IMG/VR virus record: IMGVR_UViG_3300029448_000274 | Location: 1 to 29,599 of that record | Strand: one strand, 5' to 3' | Source: a virus | Length of the DNA: 29,599 bases | Part shown: positions 14,012 through 21,595 of the stretch, one piece after another | How the letters are laid out: each line of letters opens with the position of its first letter | Numbering within the stretch: the stretch's first letter is position 1 | The notes under the pieces: generated by a model | The model's input: the letters and a program-made list of their open reading frames with translations, nothing else | Databases searched by the model: none | Told to the model about the DNA's origin: nothing | Position numbers and translations under genes: made by a program

Positions 14012-14916
14012 TGGGTTTTAAGCTAAAAGGATCACCATACGATGAGTCTAATATGAACATAGCTGTTTATAAAAAAGATTTAACAGACGGATCTATAGGT
14101 AAATCAAACCATACTGGTATAATAGTGCAAAGTGGTATTAGTCCAGAAGAAGAGCAAAATGTAATAGCTCATGAAAAAGTTCATCAAAAGCAACAAGCTA
14201 ATGGTGACTTAGATTATGACCAACAAAACTTCTACTGGAAAGGTAAAACTTATCCTAGAGAAAATCTAAACGAACACAACGAACAGTTACCTTGGGAGAA
14301 AGAAGCTTACAAGGCTAGTAAACAATCAAGGAAAAAACAAACAGAAATGGGATCAACAAAATTCAAATTAAAAGGATATAGAGGCAATAATAAACCTTTT
14401 AAACACATGGCCGAAAGAGGTTTAATAGGTGTGTCAATGCATGGCGCATCAGCTCCTGGAGAAGGTGATAAAGAAAAAGTAACTAAAACTACTAAAACAG
14501 ATGTTAATCCTGAGACAGGTATGAAACGTCTTACTACTACAACCACTAAACAAGGTGGTTCACCTGGTTCAAAAGGTAGTGTTAGATATGAGGATGCTTA
14601 TAAAAAAGCAGATAAAAGCAAATACCCTACATTAGAAGGTTTTACTAAAGCTGCTAAAGCATATAAAAAGAAAGACGTTAAAGTTGAAGAACAAATACCA
14701 ACTAGAAAAGCTAAAATAACTACATCTTCAGAGCCAAAGCTTAGAACTGAGATAACACCTGTTAAGAAAGAAACAAAAGTAGTTGAAAAAAAGAAAGAAA
14801 AGAAAAACACAACATATAAGCCTAAGAAAGTTAAAACAACAAAATACAAAAAGAAAAATAGAAAGCCTCAATTTTCTACAAAGTTTTCAACTTCATGCAC
14901 TAAAAGATCTTGTTAA
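14011..14916 (+). CDS. Predicted HExxH metallopeptidase fused to a basic tail
   Basis: A 301-residue protein. Residues 45-100 contain VIAHEKVHQKQQ with the zinc-metallopeptidase motif His54-Glu55-x-x-His58, and about 38 residues later LPWEKEAY with Glu96/Glu98 as candidates for the third ligand, an HExxH...E (gluzincin-like) arrangement. The segment DLDYDQQNFYWKGKTYP lies between. After residue 115 the chain becomes Lys/Thr-rich and probably disordered. It repeats the initial FKLKG (residues 3-7) at 118-122 and has GAS at 145-147 and two Cys at the end (SCTKRSC). It could process virion proteins or attack the cell envelope. Peptidase activity is inferred from the motif only. Confidence 0.65.
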   Translation: MGFKLKGSPYDESNMNIAVYKKDLTDGSIGKSNHTGIIVQSGISPEEEQNVIAHEKVHQKQQANGDLDYDQQNFYWKGKTYPRENLNEHNEQLPWEKEAYKASKQSRKKQTEMGSTKFKLKGYRGNNKPFKHMAERGLIGVSMHGASAPGEGDKEKVTKTTKTDVNPETGMKRLTTTTTKQGGSPGSKGSVRYEDAYKKADKSKYPTLEGFTKAAKAYKKKDVKVEEQIPTRKAKITTSSEPKLRTEITPVKKETKVVEKKKEKKNTTYKPKKVKTTKYKKKNRKPQFSTKFSTSCTKRSC

Positions 14917-15363
14917 ATGAAAAAATCATTCAACGAAACTAAAATAGGTGCTTTTCTTTCAAGCAAAGCTCCTAAGGTATTGCAAGCTCTTGGAGATGTG
15001 CTACCTAATCAAGGAACACTTGGCGTGGTAAAAAATCTTATATCAAGTGATAATAAGATTAAGGCAATAGATAAAGAGCAGGCTATGAAGCTTATAGAGC
15101 AAGATATAGCTGAAATGAAAGAAGTATCTAGTAGATGGAGAGCAGATATGAAAAGTGATTCATGGCTGTCTAAAAACACTAGACCTTTAGCTTTGGTGTT
15201 CCTAACAGCATCTGCAGTGTTTATGATGGCTGTAGATTCTTTTCATTTACAATTCGATGTTGATGAAGCTTGGATAGGACTTTTGAAAACATTACTGGTA
15301 ACAGTTTATGTAGCATACTTCGGAAGTCGTGGTGCTGAAAAAATAACAAAAATAAATAAATAA
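14917..15363 (+). CDS. Putative holin (GTA/3TM-like)
   Basis: A 148-residue protein with a soluble amphipathic N-terminal half and two membrane segments at about residues 90-108 (PLALVFLTASAVFMMAVD) and 118-136 (WIGLLKTLLVTVYVAYFG), followed by GSRGAEK. The signature SDSWLSKNTRP directly before the first segment and VTVYVAYFGSRG after the second matches a phage/gene-transfer-agent holin family I remember as GTA_holin_3TM (PF11351). Holins form inner-membrane holes that let the amidase reach peptidoglycan. It lies 2.9 kb from the endolysin, at the end of the accessory region. Its start follows the preceding stop directly. Confidence 0.7.
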   Translation: MKKSFNETKIGAFLSSKAPKVLQALGDVLPNQGTLGVVKNLISSDNKIKAIDKEQAMKLIEQDIAEMKEVSSRWRADMKSDSWLSKNTRPLALVFLTASAVFMMAVDSFHLQFDVDEAWIGLLKTLLVTVYVAYFGSRGAEKITKINK

Positions 15364-15365
15364 AA

Positions 15366-15641
15366 ATGGACGGTTTACAAGGAAATATGATGGCTCAACC
15401 AAGAGTGTTTGGTCACGATGCCGTAGCTTTAACAGCTGGAACAGGCGCAATAGCAAACACAAGCGAAAGAGGTGTTGTAATATATAACGGAAAATCTTCA
15501 GCACAAGATATTACTATTACAACAGAAGCTGGTAATGACGTTATATTTAAAAACGTACAACCAGGAACAGTTGTAGGTGATAAAACACCTATGTTAGCTA
15601 CTAAATTAAAAGTTGGAACAGACTGTGTAGCTATATATTAA
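15366..15641 (+). CDS. Small beta-rich structural protein
   Basis: A 91-residue, Gly/Thr-rich beta protein (ALTAGTGAIANTSERGVVIYNG, then ITITTEAGNDVIFKNVQPG). The pattern of repeated short strands ending V-PGT is common in small phage structural proteins (head decoration or neck fillers), by remembered analogy. The start at 15366 is the best placed ATG after the holin stop. It has no membrane segment or catalytic motif. Its exact role in the virion cannot be told from sequence. Confidence 0.5.
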   Translation: MDGLQGNMMAQPRVFGHDAVALTAGTGAIANTSERGVVIYNGKSSAQDITITTEAGNDVIFKNVQPGTVVGDKTPMLATKLKVGTDCVAIY

Positions 15642-15648
15642 AACAATA

Positions 15649-15678
15649 AAATCAAATCAAATAAAATAAAATAAAATG
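15649..15678 (+). repeat. Iterated pentanucleotide leader (AAATN type, six copies)
   Basis: Six in-register pentamers AAATC, AAATC, AAATA, AAATA, AAATA, AAATG. The sixth contains the start codon at 15676. This is the longest such run in the window. Confidence 0.9.
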
Positions 15679-15927
15679 AGTAAAATAAAAAAAGAACAAT
15701 TAGAAACAATTGTAAAACACCAAGATGAAGCTAATAGAATATCTCACGAAATAGGAGCATATGAGTTTCAAAAATATAAAATGCTTTCTAGTTTAGACAA
15801 GGTAAATAAAGATATTATAGAATATAAAAAAGTTCTTGAAGCTGAATATGGTTCAGTTAATATCAACTTAGAAGATGGTAGTTACGTTGAGATAGAGACA
15901 AAAGATGTCGAAGATAAGAAAGATTAG
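15676..15927 (+). CDS. Small coiled-coil protein of the packaging cluster
   Basis: An 83-residue protein made mostly of two helices (EQLETIVKHQDEANRISHEIGAYEFQ, then MLSSLDKVNKDIIEYKKVLEAEYG), ending in an acidic beta strand segment (VNINLEDGSYVEIE). The heptad-like spacing suggests a coiled coil or helical hairpin. I recall similar small genes before terminase genes in marine phage genomes, without known function. It overlaps the next gene by 23 bases in another frame. Confidence 0.6.
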   Translation: MSKIKKEQLETIVKHQDEANRISHEIGAYEFQKYKMLSSLDKVNKDIIEYKKVLEAEYGSVNINLEDGSYVEIETKDVEDKKD

Positions 15928-16129
15928 TATAGGATCTGATTATAAAAATGATGCTATGCATTATTCTACTGGTCAAGAAGTTTATGGAGGTCACGTTATT
16001 AGTGACATAATATTTGAAAACAAAGATAGCTCTTATAATATTTTTATAATTAAAAATGAAGAAGTATTACCTTGGAAAAAATTTAACTCCAATATGGCCG
16101 TATCAGTAGAGTATGATCTTAAGTACTAA
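15905..16129 (+). CDS. Small conserved hypothetical protein
   Basis: A 74-residue protein starting MSKIRKISIGSDYKNDAMHY and containing GQEVYGGHVISDIIFE, a compact beta-rich domain. Its start at 15905 lies within the end of the previous gene (23-base overlap), and its stop overlaps the following ATG (TAATG). The overlap pattern and beta-strand periodicity support translation. I remember this sequence type beside terminase genes of marine phages. No function is established. Confidence 0.6.
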   Translation: MSKIRKISIGSDYKNDAMHYSTGQEVYGGHVISDIIFENKDSSYNIFIIKNEEVLPWKKFNSNMAVSVEYDLKY

Positions 16130-16722
16130 TGAATAGTATATACCATTTTATCATTAAACCACTAGATAAAACATATGAAAACGTTAAGCTGGTTGATGGT
16201 AAAGAATTAGTAATTAATTCCAATATAGAAAATCATATTTTTGTAAGTAAAAAAGCAGTTGTAGTTTCGACTCCAGCTGCTTATAAAACAAAAATAAAAC
16301 CTGGTGATGAAGTATATATTCATCATAATATCTTACGTAGATATTACAATATGAAAGGTGTAGAAAAGAATAGTAGTACATACTTTAGAGATAACTTATA
16401 TTTCTGTTCTCCAGAACAAATATATATGTATAATTTAAAATCTCATTTAAACTATTGTTTTGTCAAGCCTTTAAAAAATAAAAGCATTTTAGAGAATAGA
16501 AAAGAGCAGCCTAATGTTGGTATAGTAAAATACACTAATAAGTCCTTAGAAGCTGCAGGAGTAACACCTGGGACACTTATTACGTTTACACCAAACTCTG
16601 AATTTGAGTTTATTATAAATGGTGAACGACTTTATTGTATGAAATCAAATGATATAGCTTTAACTCATGAATATCAAGGAGACGAAAAAGAAAATAATCC
16701 AAGCTGGGCAAAAAGCAGTTGA
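16129..16722 (+). CDS. Possible tandem GroES-like beta-barrel protein
   Basis: A 197-residue protein that looks like two GroES-fold halves. First half: FIIKPLDKTYENVKL, AVVVSTP, IKPGDEVYIHHNILRRYY and LYFCSPEQIYMY. Second half: YCFVKPLKNKS, VGIVKYT, VTPGTLITFTPNSEFEF and LYCMKSNDIALTHEY. The order matches GroES: KPL start, an Ala/Val strand, then VK-GD-V-strand and a final D-I segment. I recall homologous proteins beside terminase genes in marine phages, without a known role. The GroES relation is inferred from the pattern and needs a structure or profile check. A true GroES is also encoded here. Confidence 0.55.
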   Translation: MNSIYHFIIKPLDKTYENVKLVDGKELVINSNIENHIFVSKKAVVVSTPAAYKTKIKPGDEVYIHHNILRRYYNMKGVEKNSSTYFRDNLYFCSPEQIYMYNLKSHLNYCFVKPLKNKSILENRKEQPNVGIVKYTNKSLEAAGVTPGTLITFTPNSEFEFIINGERLYCMKSNDIALTHEYQGDEKENNPSWAKSS

Positions 16723-16942
16723 GGAACTTATTAAAGTAGCAAAAGAAAAGATTGTTGACTCAGACGATGATGTAAGCGCTGACAGATTAAAAAATGCTGC
16801 TGCAACTAAAAAGTTAGCTATATTTGATGCTTTTGAAATATTAACTAGAATACAAATAGAAGAAGATATTTTAAATGAAAAGCCTAAAGAAGTTAAAGAA
16901 CAAAAAACTTTTAAAGGATTTGCAGAAGGGAGAAGCAAGTGA
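16667..16942 (+). CDS. Probable terminase small subunit
   Basis: A 91-residue acidic, helical protein directly before the large terminase, the usual position of the DNA-recognition subunit. It has two predicted helices, KKIIQAGQKAVEELIKVAKEK and AATKKLAIFDAFEILTRIQIEE, and a basic end (AEGRSK). It overlaps the preceding gene by 56 bases in another frame and the next gene by four (GTGA), so it is translationally coupled to the large subunit. The assignment rests on size and context; there is no clear DNA-binding motif. Confidence 0.5.
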   Translation: MNIKETKKKIIQAGQKAVEELIKVAKEKIVDSDDDVSADRLKNAAATKKLAIFDAFEILTRIQIEEDILNEKPKEVKEQKTFKGFAEGRSK

Positions 16943-19164
16943 GCTATGAACAAACACTCTGGAAAGAGTTAAAAGATGTTGTTAATCCTAAAATACTAAA
17001 GAAACAAAATCGTTTCAAAAAGTGGGAATATGGTTATAATTCCGACTATGATTTTATAGTAATAAGTAAAACTGGACAAATTGGACAAATCATTGAAATA
17101 CAGAATCTCAGGATTGCTTTACCAGCAGCAAATAAACCGTATAAACGAAGCGAAAAAAAAGCGGAGCAATACTGGCAAAAAGCAGAATACCCAAAAGAAC
17201 TAAACAGAATTAAAAGTAGATTTGATTGGGAGGAATATGACAATGATTTTAAAGAAAAATGGTATGACTATATCGACGAAGAATTTAAGCGTAGAGAAGA
17301 AGGTTTTCATTTCTTCAATAACGGCAGTCCTGTATATATTACTGGTACTCATTACATGTACTTGCAGTGGTCAAAAATCGATGTCGGAGCACCAGATTTT
17401 AGAGAAGCAAATAGATTATTCTTTATATTTTGGGAAGCATGCAAAGCAGATAACAGATGTTACGGGATGTGCTATCTTAAAAACAGACGATCTGGATTTT
17501 CATTTATGTCCTCAGCAGAGCTTGTTAACCAGGCGACAATTTCCAGTGATTCCAGATTCGGTATATTATCTAAATCTGGAGCAGATGCTAAAAAAATGTT
17601 CACAGACAAAGTCGTACCAATATCCGTTAACTATCCGTTTTTCTTCAAACCGATCCAGGACGGTATGGATCGTCCTAAAACAGAATTGGCGTATAGGGTT
17701 CCAGCTTCCAAACTTACTAGAAGAAAGCTTGAAAATAATGAACAACTAAAAGAGCTATACGGGCTTGATACAACTATTGACTGGAAAAATACTGGTGATA
17801 ACTCTTACGATGGTGAAAAGCTAAAACTATTAGCTCATGATGAAAGTGGTAAGTGGGAAAGACCTGACAATATATTAAACAATTGGAGGGTTACAAAAAC
17901 TACATTAAGACTAGGATCAAGAATCGTAGGTAAATGTATGATGGGCTCAACTTCAAATTCTTTAGACAAAGGTGGAAACAACTTCAAAAAGTTATACTAT
18001 AATTCAGACGTTACAAAACGAAATCGTAACGGACAAACTTCTTCTGGACTCTATTCTCTGTTCGTCCCTATGGAGTGGAACTACGAAGGATTCATGGATT
18101 CTTACGGACTACCTGTTTTCATTAGAGAAGAAAATCCAATCAAAGGAGTTGACGGTTACGACATTACAACAGGCGTTATTGAGCACTGGGAGAACGAAGT
18201 TGAAGGATTAAAAAATGATCAAGATAGTTTAAATGAATATTATAGACAGTTTCCAAGAACTGAACAACACGCTTTTAGAGATGAGTCAAAACAGTCTATA
18301 TTTAATTTAACTAAAATATACCAGCAAATAGATTACAATGAAGAAATAAATAACTCAAGTAGAGTTTCTAAAGGTAATTTCCAATGGGTAAATGGCGTTA
18401 AAGATACTAGAGTTGTATTTTATCCTAATAATAAGGGTAGGTTCATGGTTTCTTGGGTACCAAGTATAGGATTACAAAATAAAGTTATAATAAAAAATGG
18501 TATTAAACATCCAGGTAACGAACATATTGGAGCTTTTGGCTGTGATAGTTACGACATTAGCGGTACTGTTGATGGTAAGGGCTCTAATGGATCACTACAT
18601 GGATTAACTAAGTTTTCTATGGAAGATGCGCCACCTAACCATTTCTTTTTAGAGTATATATCAAGGCCTCAAACAGCTGAGATATTCTTTGAAGACGTTT
18701 TGATGGCTTGTATATTTTATGGTATGCCAATACTAGCTGAAAATAATAAACCTAGATTATTGTATTATTTTAAACGTAGAGGTTATAGAGCTTTTTCAAT
18801 AAACAGACCGGACAAAATTTGGAACAAATTATCTACAACAGAAAAAGAAATTGGTGGAATACCTAATTCAAGTGAAGACATTAAGCAAGCTCATGCAGCT
18901 GCTATTGAGTCTTATATAGAAACTCATATTGGATATTCTAATGAAGAATATGGTGATATGTATTTTCAAAAAACACTAGAAGACTGGGCTGTTTTTGATA
19001 TAAATAATAGAACTAAACACGATGCATCTATAAGCTCTGGTTTAGCTATTATGGCTTGTAATAAAAACAAATATACGCCTGTGCCTATGATTACTAAAAA
19101 AAGTATTGATTTAGGTATAAAAAAATATAATAACGAAGGAAGTTTATCTAAAATAAAAAAATAA
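16939..19164 (+). CDS. terL: Terminase large subunit (ATPase/nuclease packaging motor)
   Basis: A 741-residue DNA-packaging motor. The N-terminal ATPase has a deviant Walker A region near residues 180-188 (LKNRRSGFS), in which no Lys sits at the classical GKS/T place, and a Walker B at 297-302 (LLAHDE, Asp301-Glu302). The C-terminal nuclease, an RNase H-like fold, shows Asp536 in GAFGCDSYD, a Glu in TAEIFFED and Asp695 in NRTKHDASI. It starts with GTG at 16939, overlapping the small subunit by four bases. Between about 17050 and 18200 the DNA is richer in G+C and C-ending codons than its surroundings. The length is within the range of large phage terminases. Confidence 0.88.
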   Translation: MSYEQTLWKELKDVVNPKILKKQNRFKKWEYGYNSDYDFIVISKTGQIGQIIEIQNLRIALPAANKPYKRSEKKAEQYWQKAEYPKELNRIKSRFDWEEYDNDFKEKWYDYIDEEFKRREEGFHFFNNGSPVYITGTHYMYLQWSKIDVGAPDFREANRLFFIFWEACKADNRCYGMCYLKNRRSGFSFMSSAELVNQATISSDSRFGILSKSGADAKKMFTDKVVPISVNYPFFFKPIQDGMDRPKTELAYRVPASKLTRRKLENNEQLKELYGLDTTIDWKNTGDNSYDGEKLKLLAHDESGKWERPDNILNNWRVTKTTLRLGSRIVGKCMMGSTSNSLDKGGNNFKKLYYNSDVTKRNRNGQTSSGLYSLFVPMEWNYEGFMDSYGLPVFIREENPIKGVDGYDITTGVIEHWENEVEGLKNDQDSLNEYYRQFPRTEQHAFRDESKQSIFNLTKIYQQIDYNEEINNSSRVSKGNFQWVNGVKDTRVVFYPNNKGRFMVSWVPSIGLQNKVIIKNGIKHPGNEHIGAFGCDSYDISGTVDGKGSNGSLHGLTKFSMEDAPPNHFFLEYISRPQTAEIFFEDVLMACIFYGMPILAENNKPRLLYYFKRRGYRAFSINRPDKIWNKLSTTEKEIGGIPNSSEDIKQAHAAAIESYIETHIGYSNEEYGDMYFQKTLEDWAVFDINNRTKHDASISSGLAIMACNKNKYTPVPMITKKSIDLGIKKYNNEGSLSKIKK

Positions 19165-21570
19165 ATGCAAATACAAACTTATAATGGCAGTTCATTCCCG
19201 GATCAGGTTGTACCTGACGAGGTTAAAGAAAGTTTAGATTACGGTAGGCAAGTTGGTAGAGCGATTGAAGGAGATTGGTTTAGCGGTACTAGAACTGGTG
19301 TGTCAGGCAGGTATAACACTAATTATAATAATTTTAGAAATTTAAGATTATATGCAAGAGGCGAACAAACAGTTCAAAAATATAAAGATGAGCTAGCAAT
19401 TAATGGTGATTTATCTTATTTAAACTTAGACTGGAAACCAGTACCTATTATACCTAAGTTTGTAGATATAGTGGTCAATGGTATGGATGGCAAACTATAC
19501 GATGTTAAAGCTTATGCTCAAGATCCAGAGTCAATAAAGAAAAGAACTCAATATGCAGAATCTCTACTAAGAGATATAGAAGCAAAAAAACTTATAGATC
19601 AAATACAGAGTGTAACAGGTATGAACATGTATTCTACTTCTAACCCAGAAGATCTTCCTCAAAATAGGGAAGAGCTAGATGTGCATATGCAATTAACTTA
19701 TAAGCAATCAATTGAAATTGCAGAAGAAGAAGCTATAAATAACACTTTAGCTTTTAATAAATACGAACTTACTAGGAGAAGGATGGCAGAAGATTTAGTA
19801 GTGCTAGGTATTGGCGCTGTTAAAACTTCTTTTAATTTGTCTGAAGGTGTTACTATAAAGTACGTTGACCCGGCTGATTTAGTTTATTCATACACTGATG
19901 ATCCAAACTTTCAAGATATATGGTATGTGGGTGAAGTTAAATATATAAGTTTAAATGAACTTAAAAAAGAATTTCCCTACTTAGATGATAAAGATTTAGA
20001 GACAATACAACAATATCCTAGTAGTGCTAGTTATAACTATCAATTCAATGGCAGGCAAGACAATAACAGTGTAGCTGTTTTGTATTATGAATATAAAACG
20101 TATAGTAATCAAGTTTTTAAAATAAAAGAAACTAACACTGGTTTAGAAAAAGCTATTGAAAAACCAGATACTTTTAATCCACCTGAAAATGATAACTTTG
20201 ATAGAGTGTCAAGATCTATAGAGGTATTATATCAAGGAGCAAAAGTCTTAGGCCACGATATGATGTTAAGTTGGAAATTAGCTAATAACATGGTAAGACC
20301 AGATTCTAATTTAGTTAAAGTAAATATGAATTATAACATATGTGCTCCTAAAATGTATAAAGGCCGTATAGAATCTTTAGTTAGCAGAATGACAGGTTTT
20401 GCTGATATGATTCAATTAACCCATTTAAAGCTTCAACAAGTTTTAGCTAGAACAGTGCCAGATGGTGTTTTCTTAGACGTAGATGGATTAGCAGAAGTTG
20501 ATTTAGGTAATGGCACAAACTATAATCCAGCTGAAGCATTGAATATGTATTTTCAAACTGGTAGTATATTAGGTAGATCTATGACACAAGATGGTGGAGC
20601 AAACCCAGGTAAAGTTCCAATACAAGAACTACAGTCAGGATCAGGAGCTGCTAAAATGCAGTCTTTAATTCAAACTTATCAATATTATCTACAAATGATG
20701 AGAGATGTTACCGGTCTTAATGAAGCTAGAGATGGTAGTCAACCAAATAAAGATTCTTTAGTAGGCTTACAAAAGCTTGCTGCTGCTAATTCTAATACAG
20801 CAACTAAACACATAGTACAAGCTAGTTTATATCTATCAGCTAGAACATGTGAAAATATATCTTTAAGAATAGCTGATATGCTAGAGTTTCCTTTAACTAA
20901 AGAAGCCTTAAAATCAAGTATTAGTTCTTACAACGTAGGCACACTAGAAGACATGCAAAATTTAAACATGTTTGAGTTTGGTATATTTTTAGAGTTAGTT
21001 CCAGATGAAGAAGAAAAAGCTCAACTAGAACAAAATATACAAGTAGCATTACAGTCACAATCTATAAACTTAGAAGATGCTATAGAAATAAGAGATATTA
21101 AAAACTTAAAGCTAGCTAATCAATATATAAAAATCAAAAGAAAACAAAAAGCTGCTGAAGATCAACAAAAATCTCAAGCTAATATACAAGCGCAAGCTCA
21201 AGCAAATGCTGAGTCTAGTGAAAGAGCTGCTTTAGCTGAAATGCAAAAACAACAAGCACTAGCAGAAACAACTCTTCAAATAGCTAAAGGTAAATCAGAA
21301 TTTGAAATTAACAAAATGCAGCAAGACGCAGAGTTGAAAAAACAAATGATGCAGATGCAGTTTCAGTTCGACAAAGAGCTAAAACAAATGGAAGTAGATA
21401 GGCTTTTTGAAAAAGAAAAGCTAATAGAAGATAGAAAAGATACAAGAACAAGAATTGAAGGTACTCAACAGAGTGAAATGATAAATCAAAGAAATTTAAA
21501 TTTACCACCTATAGATTTTAAACAAGGTGGCGGGGTACAAGACTCTATACCCGAAGGATTATTAGAGTAA
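19165..21570 (+). CDS. Portal protein
   Basis: An 801-residue portal protein, the dodecameric ring through which DNA enters and leaves the head. Position (between large terminase and scaffold/capsid), size, and segments such as WKPVPIIPKFVDIVVNGMDG and the ETLGxxP-like ring region around LVSRMTGFADMIQ support the call. Residues about 655-765 form a long, Gln/Lys/Glu-rich helical segment (KAAEDQQKSQANIQAQAQAN, continuing to KLIEDRKD), comparable to the barrel or coiled-coil C-terminus of some podovirus portals. A Gly-rich, acidic tail follows. It starts immediately after the terminase stop. Confidence 0.85.
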   Translation: MQIQTYNGSSFPDQVVPDEVKESLDYGRQVGRAIEGDWFSGTRTGVSGRYNTNYNNFRNLRLYARGEQTVQKYKDELAINGDLSYLNLDWKPVPIIPKFVDIVVNGMDGKLYDVKAYAQDPESIKKRTQYAESLLRDIEAKKLIDQIQSVTGMNMYSTSNPEDLPQNREELDVHMQLTYKQSIEIAEEEAINNTLAFNKYELTRRRMAEDLVVLGIGAVKTSFNLSEGVTIKYVDPADLVYSYTDDPNFQDIWYVGEVKYISLNELKKEFPYLDDKDLETIQQYPSSASYNYQFNGRQDNNSVAVLYYEYKTYSNQVFKIKETNTGLEKAIEKPDTFNPPENDNFDRVSRSIEVLYQGAKVLGHDMMLSWKLANNMVRPDSNLVKVNMNYNICAPKMYKGRIESLVSRMTGFADMIQLTHLKLQQVLARTVPDGVFLDVDGLAEVDLGNGTNYNPAEALNMYFQTGSILGRSMTQDGGANPGKVPIQELQSGSGAAKMQSLIQTYQYYLQMMRDVTGLNEARDGSQPNKDSLVGLQKLAAANSNTATKHIVQASLYLSARTCENISLRIADMLEFPLTKEALKSSISSYNVGTLEDMQNLNMFEFGIFLELVPDEEEKAQLEQNIQVALQSQSINLEDAIEIRDIKNLKLANQYIKIKRKQKAAEDQQKSQANIQAQAQANAESSERAALAEMQKQQALAETTLQIAKGKSEFEINKMQQDAELKKQMMQMQFQFDKELKQMEVDRLFEKEKLIEDRKDTRTRIEGTQQSEMINQRNLNLPPIDFKQGGGVQDSIPEGLLE

Positions 21571-21580
21571 TTATTAACTA

Positions 21581-21595
21581 TTATATTATATTATG
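21581..21595 (+). repeat. Iterated pentanucleotide leader (TTATA type)
   Basis: TTATA, TTATA, TTATG, with the start codon (21593) in the last copy. This is the same design as the AAATN leaders with a different unit, and is also seen with three full units at 24580. Confidence 0.8.

Noticed and set aside
15649-15678. Pentamer array as a CRISPR, origin iteron or attachment site
   Set aside because: Units are only five bases, have no spacers, and always end at a start codon, so a translation-related explanation is better.
17222-17749. A 175-codon + strand frame inside the large terminase
   Set aside because: The terminase frame carries clear ATPase features across this stretch, and the alternative frame has no recognisable domain. 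It follows from the richer G+C of the patch.
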